This document shows positions 28,597-35,890 of a DNA stretch of 64,000 bases, in pieces. The position numbers and the translations under genes are program-made. How positions within the stretch are numbered: the stretch's first letter is position 1; the number at the start of each line of letters is the position of its first letter. The notes under the pieces are model-generated. The model had not been told where the DNA came from. It made no database searches and worked only from the letters and a program-made list of their open reading frames with translations. The stretch comes from JAIBJN01 sp963748205 (GTDB lineage: Bacteria > Actinomycetota > Thermoleophilia > Gaiellales > Gaiellaceae), in assembly GCA_963748205.1 (NCBI GenBank), contig CAVVIB010000021.1:124001-188000 (forward strand), given 5' to 3'.

Positions 28597-29978
28597 GTGA
28601 AGCTCCGACTTGCTGCTACGTGCTCAGCGCGCTAGCGATCGGGCTCGTCGCGGCTCCGCTGAGCGCGAGCCCGCCGAAGATCCCGCTCGTCCAGAACTGG
28701 GCGATAACGCCCAACCTGAGCGCCGCTCTCGTTCTCCGAGCGCAGCGTCCCCACGAGGGGCCCCGAGTCGAACTACATCAACTCGGACCTGGCCTTCTGG
28801 GGCGACATGGTCGTCCAGGGCCACTACAACGGCTTCCGGCTGGTCGACGTCACGTTCCCGTCGCGGCCGAAGGAGATCATCGACTACGAGGAGTGCGCGC
28901 CCAAGAACGCCGACGGGCGCCGTTCCCGGAAACCAGGGCGACATCGCCATCTACGGGAACATCCTCAGCCGCTCGTGGAACTCGAACACGGGTGCGGCGG
29001 GAGCATCCTGTGACGGCGACTTCGTGCCGCCGGGGTTCGAGGGCCTGCACGTCTTCGACATCACCAACAAGAAGAACCCCGACCTGATCGCATCGGTCGA
29101 CCTGCAGTGCGGATCGCACACGCAGACGATGATCCCCGACCTCGCGAACAACCGGCTGATCGTCTACGTCGGCAGCTCGAGCGGGACGTGCCAGAACTTC
29201 GACATCGTCGAGATCCCGCTGGCGAACCCGGCGGGTGCGCGTCTGCTCCGGCAGATTCCCACCGACGGGCATCCCTGCCATGACATCGGGGTCATCCTCG
29301 GCTCGGCGTTGAAGCTCGGGTGCGCCGGGGGTAACAGCCTCGGCATCTACAGCCTCGGCGGCCCCGACGGCGGCTCGCTCGACGAGCCCATGAAGATGCA
29401 CCACATTCTCCCGGGCATCCCGTCCTCCGGGCACTCGGCAGCGTTCACCTACGACGGCAAGGTCGTCATCTTCGGCTGGGAGCCGGGCGGCGGCGTGCAG
29501 CCGCGCTGCACGAAGACCGGCACGGTCCTCCCCGGAGGCACGATCCAGACGGACGACATGAAGTCGTACTTCTTCTTCTCGGTCGAGACCGGCGAGCTGC
29601 TCGGCAAGTTCGTCCTGCCGCGCGACCAGGGTGTCGACGAGGCGTGCACGATCCACAACTACAACGTCGTGCCGCTGAAGAACAAGAACGGGAAGCCGCG
29701 CTACGTCCTCGTGGCCGGCAACTACATGTCCGGCATCAGCGTCGTCGACTTCACGAACCCGGCGGCGGCGAAGGAGATCGCCTACGCCGACCCGCCCGCG
29801 TTCGCGGACGGCTTCGCCGGCGGCGACTGGTCGACCTACTGGTACAACGGCCGGATCTACCAGTCCGACCTCGTCTGGGGCCTCCTCGTGTGGCGCCTGG
29901 ACGACCCGGCGGTCATCCAGAACCTCAGGGTGCCGTTCTCCAACCCGCAGAGCCAGCTGTTCTTCGATCGACCGCTAG
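28597..29978 (+). CDS. Secreted LVIVD-type beta-propeller paralogue F (about five frameshifts)
   Basis: Reconstructed length is about 458 residues. The segment from 28980 to 29960 is clean: CDGDFVPPGFEGLHVFDITN, CGSHTQTMIPD, PCHDIGVILG, GHSAAFTYDG, GWEPGGG, CTIHNYNVVP, YWYNGRIYQSDLVWG. The signal-peptide region needs two +1 corrections (28605-28620), with one more near 28733, one near 28920 and one near 29966. The last restores an IDR-stop at 29976-29978 in place of a 40-residue readthrough into the terminator. Copy E is its nearest relative. It is probably exported; function unknown. Confidence 0.78.
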
Positions 29979-30002
29979 GTCGAGCAGACCGGACAGCACC
30001 GA

Positions 30003-30034
30003 GAGCGGCCGCCGGGAGGCGGCCGCTCCGTTTT
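30003..30034 (+). terminator. Hairpin terminator after gene F
   Basis: A perfect 11-bp stem starting GAGCGGCCGCC with a GGGA loop, followed by CGTTTT. It is the copy with the clearest T-tract. Confidence 0.88.
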
Positions 30035-30040
30035 CTGGCA

Positions 30041-30182
30041 CTAAACGGCTGGAGTAGGCATACTTCCCGGCTCAGCAGGCAACGCGGGAGGGGCCGTTGA
30101 GTTTTTGCTTGCACCATCGGGCACGGCAGACGGTGGCTCCCGCATGCCTGAACTCTCGCGGACTGCCAGGTAGGAGGTGGAG
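30041..30182 (+). promoter_or_regulatory. Leader (and weak promoter) of propeller gene G
   Basis: CATACT at about 30059-30064 is a plausible -10 element; no good -35 is seen. GCAGGCA at 30075-30081 is followed by GCGGGAGGGGCC (30084-30095). GGCTCCCGC at 30135-30143 pairs with it, leaving two bulged G. AGGAGGTG lies 5 bases before ATG 30183. Confidence 0.58.
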
Positions 30183-31499
30183 ATGAAGCATCTGTTTCGC
30201 GTACCGGTCCTGCTCGCGCTCGCGATCGGGATCGTCGCGTTCCCGCTCGCCGCAGGGGCCGGTCACACCACTGACCCGCACACACCGAACCTCGTCCCTC
30301 GGGGCCACATCCTCGAGCCGGCGAGCTTGCTCAACCCGGCGATCGGGAATCCGGACGTCCACACGGACATCGCGTTCCAGGGCAAGTTCGCCATCCAGGG
30401 GAACTGGGACGGCTTCAACATCCGGGACATCCGGAACCCCGACAGCCCGAAGCAGGTCGGGCGGGCGTTCTGCGAGGGCGGACAGGGTGACGTGGTCGTC
30501 TACAAGAACCTCGTCGTCCGCACATGGGACGCGCCGGCTTCCGGCACGACGACCTGCGGCGGCGAGCCGGTGCCGGCCGGGTTCGAGGGCCTGCACATCT
30601 TCGACATCTCGGACAAGACCGCTCCGGAGCTCGTCGGCTCGGTCGACCTGCCGTGCGGCTCGCACACCGCGACCGGGATCCCGGACAGGAAGAACAATCG
30701 CCTGTTGATCTACAACGGCAACTCGAACACGCCGTGCCCGTGGATCGACATCGTCGAGGTGCCGCTCAAGGATCCGGGCTACGCGAGCCTGATCCGAAAC
30801 GAGCCCTCCGACCACACCTGCCATGACATCGGCGTCATCCTCGGCGGCGCGATGAAGGCCGCCTGCGCCGGCGGCGAGGGCGTCCGCGTCTTCAGCCTCG
30901 GCGGCAAGAACGGCGGCTCGCTCGAGGATCCGCTGCTGCTCTTCCACGTCGTCGAGCCCGGCGTCACCATCGGCCACTCCGCCGCATGGAGCTGGGACGG
31001 CAAGGTCCTCATCTTCGGTCACGAGCCGGGCGGCGGCGTCGCTCCGGAGTGCGAGGCCACCGACCCTGCCCTCAACCGGACGTACTTCTTCTACGACGGC
31101 GACACGGGTGCGAAGGTCGGCCAGTGGTTGATGCCGCGGCCTCAGTCCGCGACCGAGAACTGCACCCTGCACAACCTGAACACGATCCCGCTGAAGAGCG
31201 GGCGCGACATCCTCGTGCACGGCAGCTACCAGTCGGGCACGAGCCTGGTCGACTTCACGAACCCGGCGAACCCCGTCGAGCTCGCGTGGTCGGACCCGCC
31301 GCCGATCGTCCCGACGGATCTCGGCGGAGCGTGGTCGTCGTACTGGTACAACGACTACATCTACGAGACGAACATCACCGAGGGCCTGAACATCTTCGAG
31401 TACGTCGGCCCGAAGGTGAAAGGCAACTTCAACCTGGCCTACCTGAACCCGCAGACGCAGGAGTTCACGATCAAGGCCAAGCGGGGCAAGAGCAGGTAG
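30183..31499 (+). CDS. Secreted LVIVD-type beta-propeller paralogue G (intact)
   Basis: 438 residues from ATG 30183. The signal peptide (MKHLFRVPVLLALAIGIVAF) ends near GAGHTTDP, a mature N-terminus shared only with H. Blades include GFNIRDIRNP, GLHIFDISD and GTSLVDFTNP. CGSHTATGIPD, TCHDIGVILGG, GHSAAWSWDG, GHEPGGG and NCTLHNLN are conserved. The tail is basic (KAKRGKSR), unlike A-F. G and H differ from A-F by WDGFxIRDIR instead of YDGFRxVDI, so they form a subfamily. No catalytic domain is recognised. Confidence 0.88.
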   Translation: MKHLFRVPVLLALAIGIVAFPLAAGAGHTTDPHTPNLVPRGHILEPASLLNPAIGNPDVHTDIAFQGKFAIQGNWDGFNIRDIRNPDSPKQVGRAFCEGGQGDVVVYKNLVVRTWDAPASGTTTCGGEPVPAGFEGLHIFDISDKTAPELVGSVDLPCGSHTATGIPDRKNNRLLIYNGNSNTPCPWIDIVEVPLKDPGYASLIRNEPSDHTCHDIGVILGGAMKAACAGGEGVRVFSLGGKNGGSLEDPLLLFHVVEPGVTIGHSAAWSWDGKVLIFGHEPGGGVAPECEATDPALNRTYFFYDGDTGAKVGQWLMPRPQSATENCTLHNLNTIPLKSGRDILVHGSYQSGTSLVDFTNPANPVELAWSDPPPIVPTDLGGAWSSYWYNDYIYETNITEGLNIFEYVGPKVKGNFNLAYLNPQTQEFTIKAKRGKSR

Positions 31500-31521
31500 C
31501 CCGCTAGCAAGTGGATCGACG

Positions 31522-31549
31522 CGAGGGCGGCCCTCCGCGGCCGCCCTCG
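31522..31549 (+). terminator. Hairpin terminator after gene G
   Basis: A perfect 11-bp stem (CGAGGGCGGCC arm) with a 6-nt loop, followed by TCGTC. It lies 22 bp after the stop. Confidence 0.8.
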
Positions 31550-31567
31550 TCGTCTCCGAACTCGTGC

Positions 31568-31711
31568 TTGACGTCACGTAGTTCGGGAGGAGAATCCTCG
31601 CGCAGCAGGCGATTGGGGAGCCGATGCGCCAGTCTCTCCGCGCGTGAGGCCGGGCTCGAGGGAGGCCTTCGGCACCCGCCTGCGACCCGTTCGTCCCATC
31701 TGGAGGTGACC
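31568..31711 (+). promoter_or_regulatory. Promoter and 5' leader of propeller gene H
   Basis: TTGACG (31568-31573) and GAATCC (about 31592) at 18-bp spacing. GCAGGC is at 31605-31610 and GGGGAGCC at 31615-31622, so the shared element is present. A perfect closing arm before CTGGAGGTG is not obvious. ATG 31712 follows. Confidence 0.6.
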
Positions 31712-33067
31712 ATGCCACGAGCTCTACGCGTCCTGGTCCTGGGGGCCTTCGTCTGCGGCTTGCTGACGTTCCCGTTCGCCGCCGGCGCCGGCCACACGAC
31801 CGATCCGGCCGTCAACCTCGCGCCGCTCGGCCACATCGAGGAGCCGGCCGTGCTCGGCGGCTTCGGCGGCGCCAACCCGGACATCAACACCGACATCGCG
31901 TTCTGGGGCAAGTTCGCCTACCAGGGGAACTGGGACGGCTTCTCCATTCGCGACATCAGGAACAAGAACAACCCGACGACCGTGTCGCGCACCTTCTGCG
32001 ACGGGAACCAGGGCGACATCGTCGTCTGGAAGAACGTCCTAGTGCGTTCCTGGAACACGCCTGCGGGCTCGCCCGGCCCGTTCGGCGCAGGGCTCACCTG
32101 CGACGGGCAGATGGTGCCCGCAGGGTTCGAAGGGCTGCACGTGTTCGACATCAGCGACCGGGCGAACCCGGAGCTCGTGGCCGACATCGAGCTCAGCGCC
32201 AGGCCGCAGGCCGACTCCTTCGGCTGCGGCTCGCACACGGCGACCGCCGTGCCGGATCCGGCGAACAAGCGGCTCCTGGTCTACAACAGCTCGTCCACGA
32301 GCCCCGCGTGCGACTGGATCGACATCATCTCGGTGCCGTTGGACAACCCGGCGGCCGCCTCGTTCCTGCGCCGTGAGCCGTCGATGCACACCTGCCACGA
32401 CATCGGCGTGATCCTCGGCGACGTGAAGAAGGCTGCCTGCGCCGGAGGGACTGGCTTCCGCGTCTTCAGCCTCGGCGGCCCCGACGGCGGCTCGCTGGTG
32501 GACCCGCTGCTGATGCACCACGTCGACGTCCCGACGGTCACGGTCGGCCACTCGGCGGCGTTCAGCTGGGACGGCGAGATCGTGATCTTCGGCCACGAGC
32601 CCGGAGGCGGCGTCGCGGCCGCATGCGAGGCGACCGATCCGCCGCTCGACCGGAGCTTCTTCTTCTACGACACAGACACGGGCGCGCTCCTCGGCACCTG
32701 GACCCTCCCACGCGCGCAGGGCCCGACCGAGAACTGCACGCTCCACAACTACAACGTCATCCCGACGAAGAAGCGCAACATGCTCGTGAGCGGCAACTAC
32801 CAGGCGGGGACGTGGGTCGTCGACTTCACGAACCCGGCGGCCGCGTTCACCGTCGCCTGGAGCGACCCGCCGCCGAAGCCCGTTCCGCCCGGGACGATCT
32901 TCTGCTGCGACGTGACGGGCGCGTGGTCGACGTACTGGTACAACCGCGAGCTCTACGAGTCGAACATCGGCGAGGGACTGAACATCTGGAAGCCGCTGTT
33001 CCAGCAGGTCGGTGCGAGGAACCTCAAGCACCTGAACCCGCAGACGCAGGAGTTCTCGCTGAAGTAG
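31712..33067 (+). CDS. Secreted LVIVD-type beta-propeller paralogue H (intact)
   Basis: 451 residues from ATG 31712 after GGAGGTGACC. A signal peptide (MPRALRVLVLGAFVCGLLTF) is followed by AGAGHTTDP as in G. GFSIRDIRNK, GLHVFDISDR and GTWVVDFTNP mark blades. CGSHTATAVPD, TCHDIGVILGD, GHSAAFSWDG, GHEPGGG and NCTLHNYN are conserved. It has extra Cys residues near the C-terminus (IFCCDVTGAW). A short acidic insertion, SARPQADSFG, precedes CGSHT. Probably exported; function unknown. It is the last copy of the array. Confidence 0.88.
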   Translation: MPRALRVLVLGAFVCGLLTFPFAAGAGHTTDPAVNLAPLGHIEEPAVLGGFGGANPDINTDIAFWGKFAYQGNWDGFSIRDIRNKNNPTTVSRTFCDGNQGDIVVWKNVLVRSWNTPAGSPGPFGAGLTCDGQMVPAGFEGLHVFDISDRANPELVADIELSARPQADSFGCGSHTATAVPDPANKRLLVYNSSSTSPACDWIDIISVPLDNPAAASFLRREPSMHTCHDIGVILGDVKKAACAGGTGFRVFSLGGPDGGSLVDPLLMHHVDVPTVTVGHSAAFSWDGEIVIFGHEPGGGVAAACEATDPPLDRSFFFYDTDTGALLGTWTLPRAQGPTENCTLHNYNVIPTKKRNMLVSGNYQAGTWVVDFTNPAAAFTVAWSDPPPKPVPPGTIFCCDVTGAWSTYWYNRELYESNIGEGLNIWKPLFQQVGARNLKHLNPQTQEFSLK

Positions 33068-33090
33068 AAGGCCTACGCCTGACGTAGGGG

Positions 33091-33116
33091 GAGAGGGCGG
33101 CTCGCGCCGCCCTCTC
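33091..33116 (+). terminator. Hairpin terminator after gene H
   Basis: A perfect 11-bp stem (GAGAGGGCGGC arm) with a TCGC loop, then CTTGCTTGG. It lies between the convergent gene H and the response regulator, so it may serve both strands. Confidence 0.82.
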
Positions 33117-33125
33117 CTTGCTTGG

Positions 33126-33824
33126 CTAGACGCCGGCGACGAGCCGGTAGCCCACGCCCCAGACGTTGAGGACGTACGCGGCCTCGCCGTCGCGGTTCAG
33201 CTTGCGCCGAAGGCGGCTCGCGTGAGAGTCGAGAGTCCTCGTGCGGCCCAACGACCTAAAGCCCCAGACATCTCGGAGTAGCTCTTCCTTGCGGAAGACG
33301 CGCTCGGGATCCTCGGCGAGCGCGACCAGGAGGTCGAACTCCTTCGCCGAGAGCTGGACGGCGTCGCCGGACACGCGGACGACGCGCGAGGCGAGGTCGA
33401 TGTCGATGTCCCGCACAGCCAGGCAGCGGTGGTTCGGGCGACCGGCCCGGCGCAGCACCGCGCGCATGCGCGCGACGAGCTCCTCGTAGACGAACGGGCG
33501 CACGACGTAGTCGTCGGCGCCGCGGGCGAAGCCGCGGACGCGGTCGACCGGGTCGCCGCGCGTGCTGACCATGATCACCGGCACGTCGCGGTTCCAGGCG
33601 CGGCCCGGCTCCCCCGCTCGCAGCCGGCCGCACAGCTCGAACCCGGAGGCGTCCGGCAAGATCGCATCCAGCAGGACGAGATCCGGGCGCTCCGCCTCGA
33701 CGAGCTCCAACGCCGAGGTGGCGCGGTCGGCGGCGTAGACCTCGAAGCCGTCGTCCGTCAGCTGCTGGGAGAGGAACGCCCGAGTGGGCTCCTCGTGCTC
33801 GACGACCAGGACAGCTTCTCCCAT
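33126..33824 (-). CDS. OmpR-family response regulator with atypical receiver domain
   Basis: 232 residues from ATG 33824. The receiver (1-115) has the phospho-acceptor Asp53 in LVLLDAILPD and Ser87 in VSTRGD. The usual acidic pair is VEHEE, and the invariant switch Lys before Pro (normally TKPF) is Arg109 in VVRPF. The C-terminal winged helix ends with NVWGVGYRLV. No kinase is adjacent. The gene is convergent with propeller H. The Lys-to-Arg change suggests altered or phosphorylation-independent control. The open frame extends 58 codons upstream without family support. Confidence 0.86.
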   Translation of the reverse strand: MGEAVLVVEHEEPTRAFLSQQLTDDGFEVYAADRATSALELVEAERPDLVLLDAILPDASGFELCGRLRAGEPGRAWNRDVPVIMVSTRGDPVDRVRGFARGADDYVVRPFVYEELVARMRAVLRRAGRPNHRCLAVRDIDIDLASRVVRVSGDAVQLSAKEFDLLVALAEDPERVFRKEELLRDVWGFRSLGRTRTLDSHASRLRRKLNRDGEAAYVLNVWGVGYRLVAGV

Positions 33825-33948
33825 GCCGGCGAAGCTAGCAACGGGATCTGCGCCTAGCCAGATGTCCTTTCGCACAGAACCGTCACGAGCCGTGCGCAGC
33901 AGACTCGCACACTCGTCCGCAGCGGTCGATTGGCCTATGCTTCGTGGC

Positions 33949-34879
33949 ATGCGGCGCATCGGTTTCGCGCTCGCCGTTGCTCTCGTCGGGCTCATCATCG
34001 CGGCCCCGGCGAGTGCCGCGGAAGCCTGGGTGAGCGGAGAGACACTCTTCTACATGGCCGGGCCCGGCGAGACGAACGATGTCGAGATCACCGAGGGCTC
34101 CGGCGGCACGACCATCGTCGACAGCGGCGCCACCATCGACCCGGGCGCGGGCTGCACCGCTCTGAGCGCCAACGAGGTCACGTGCGCGGAGGGCTCGCCG
34201 CGGGTCTGGCTCCGCGACGGAAATGACACGGGCGCGGTCGTCGCTGGGCATGCCGTCGTCCTCGGGGGACCGGGAGACGACGAGCTTTCCCTCTGTGCCG
34301 CGTGCTCGGGGTCGCTGTACGGGAGCGACGGCAACGACCATCTCATCAGCGGGGACATCCGCGCCACTCTCGACGGCGGTGCGGGAGACGACGTCCTCGA
34401 CGGTGGGTACGGGAACCAATGGCTAGGGGGCGGCACTGGCAACGACCTCATCACCGCCGGCCCCGGCGCCGACATGATCACCCCGGGGCCGGGCACCGAC
34501 GGCGTGGACGGCGGCGGCAACAGAGACACGCTGCGCTACACCTTGGCCCGAGCCCGGGTCATCGTCGACCTCAAGAACGGCTATGCGCTCGGCGAGGGTG
34601 ACGATCAGTTCGACAACATCGAGGGCATCATCGGAAGCCGCTTCGGCGACGACCTCCGCGGGGAACGACATGCGGAATCAGATCCTCGGAGGCGATGGTG
34701 CGGACGTGATCCGGGGCCGCGGCACTTCCGACGTCGTTCTCGCAGGAGCCGGCAACGACATCGTCTATGCCCGCGACGGGTTCCCGGACGAGCTCAGCGG
34801 CGGGCCCGGATTCGACCGGGCGCACGTCGACGGCGGCCGCTTCCCCGACCGCGTCCAGCGCGTCGAGCGCTTCTTCTAG
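33949..34879 (+). CDS. Secreted RTX-type calcium-binding repeat protein (one frameshift)
   Basis: A signal peptide (MRRIGFALAVALVGLIIAAP) and a beta-rich N-domain are followed by glycine/aspartate nonapeptides: GGPGDDELSL, GSDGNDHLIS, GGAGDDVLDG, GGTGNDLITAG and later GGDGADVIRG and GAGNDIVYA. Such repeats bind calcium in parallel beta-rolls outside the cell. The frame shifts at about 34661, where one G in CGCGGGGAACGAC is extra; the remainder runs to 34879. No protease, lipase or other effector domain is seen. ATG 33937 is an alternative start. Confidence 0.8.
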
Positions 34880-34989
34880 AGGCCGCGGGCGAGGCGCTCG
34901 ATGCGCCAGCGCGCCTGCGCGTAGTCGATCGTGCCGCGGCGCCACGCGCGCAGGATCTTGCGGCGGCGCCACCAGAAGAGGATCTGCAT
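34876..34989 (-). CDS. Small, strongly basic hypothetical protein (37 aa)
   Basis: Starts MQILFWWRRRKILRAWRRG and ends RIERLARGL, about one third Arg/Lys with several Trp. GGGGAT lies 6 bases before the ATG. It follows the deaminase-VOC gene on the same strand by 34 bp, and its TAG overlaps the convergent calcium-repeat gene's TAG in a shared CTAG. A real gene is plausible but not certain; composition suggests membrane or RNA contact. Confidence 0.45.
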   Translation of the reverse strand: MQILFWWRRRKILRAWRRGTIDYAQARWRIERLARGL

Positions 34990-35023
34990 CCGATCCCCTT
35001 CGGGCGCGACGGCCCGGCTCCTC

Positions 35024-35890
35024 CTACTCGGCCGGCTTCGCGGGCGTGAACAGCGTCAGCTGCATCCCGTCCGGCGCACGCAGGCGGACGTTGAGGTCGT
35101 TCCACGGCGTCAGCACCGGGTCGGCGAGCGGCTCCGCTCCGGCTTCCACGAGCTTCCGCGCCGTGGCGGCCGAGTCGGCGACCTCGAGCGCGAGCCGCAC
35201 CGGGCCGGCGACTCTCTCCCCCACCTCGACGCGGTCGATCAGCTCGGCCTGCGCCACGGAGAGGAGCTCGAGCGTCGCCCGGCCGGCGTCGAGGATGACG
35301 CCGCGCGCGTCTCCGTCCTCCCAGGACTCGATCACCGGCAGGCCGAGGGCGTCCCGGTAGAACGCCAGCACGCGGTCGTAGTCCTCCACGGTCACGGCGG
35401 TCCGCAGCTCCTGGACGGGCCGTGGCCGGCTGCCCGACGGCGAAGCGGTGAAGCGCTCGAACGGCTCCTCGGCCCCGGGCGTCGGCATGTGCTCGAGCAG
35501 GTCGGCAAGCGGCCAGGCGGCCATGATCTCGGCGCCGGGCGGAGAGAGCGCGAACCCGTAGCCCACCGCCGTCTCCGCGGGCACGGCGTAGACGATGCGG
35601 GTCACGCCCGCGAGCACCGCGACCGTCCGGCACATCGGGCACGGCTCGCAGCTCGTGAACACGGTCGCGCCGGCCAGGTCGATCGTCCCCAGCCGCCGGC
35701 AGGCCTCCCGCACCGCGGCTACCTCGGCGTGCGCGGTCGGGTCCGCGTCGCGCCGGGTCGTGTTCACGCCCTCGCCGAGGATCTCTCCGTCGCGCTCGAC
35801 CAGCGAGCCGAACGGCTCCTCGCCGGCCTCGACGTTCTCCCGGGCGAGCGCGACCGCGCGCTCGAGGAGCTCGGCGTCGGAGGCCGTCAC
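35024..35890 (-). CDS. Cytidine/guanine-deaminase-like protein fused to a VOC (glyoxalase) domain
   Basis: 288 residues. The N-terminal half has the zinc deaminase motifs HAEVAAV (proton-shuttle Glu) and SCEPCPMC (two Cys ligands). The C-terminal half from about residue 165 (VQELRTAVTVEDYDRVLAFYRDALGLPV) is a vicinal-oxygen-chelate fold ending FTPAKPAE. The frame is continuous, but the join (EEPFERFTASPSGSRPR) looks like a natural deaminase C-terminus, so a lost stop between two genes cannot be excluded. The GTG start overlaps the UbiB gene stop. Substrates are unknown. Confidence 0.78.
   Translation of the reverse strand: MTASDAELLERAVALARENVEAGEEPFGSLVERDGEILGEGVNTTRRDADPTAHAEVAAVREACRRLGTIDLAGATVFTSCEPCPMCRTVAVLAGVTRIVYAVPAETAVGYGFALSPPGAEIMAAWPLADLLEHMPTPGAEEPFERFTASPSGSRPRPVQELRTAVTVEDYDRVLAFYRDALGLPVIESWEDGDARGVILDAGRATLELLSVAQAELIDRVEVGERVAGPVRLALEVADSAATARKLVEAGAEPLADPVLTPWNDLNVRLRAPDGMQLTLFTPAKPAE

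Larger units (their letters stand above)
19948..33067 (+). repeat. Tandem array of eight LVIVD-type propeller gene units (A-H)
   Basis: Eight consecutive plus-strand genes of about 1.3-1.8 kb share signal peptide, domain content and terminal motifs, and nothing else lies between them. Each repeat unit is promoter, roughly 70-130-nt leader, gene and hairpin terminator. A, B, C, D, E and F form one subgroup (proteins starting with NWAVT/NWAIT after the signal). G and H form another, with AGHTTDP after the signal. E and F are nearly identical over long stretches, which suggests expansion by tandem duplication. Confidence 0.9.

Noticed and set aside
19837..31711. Leaders of the propeller genes as a known riboswitch (c-di-AMP ydaO, c-di-GMP, cobalamin, glycine, ZTP)
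   Set aside because: I compared the conserved blocks from memory and none of these consensus cores is present. A covariance search is needed to be sure.
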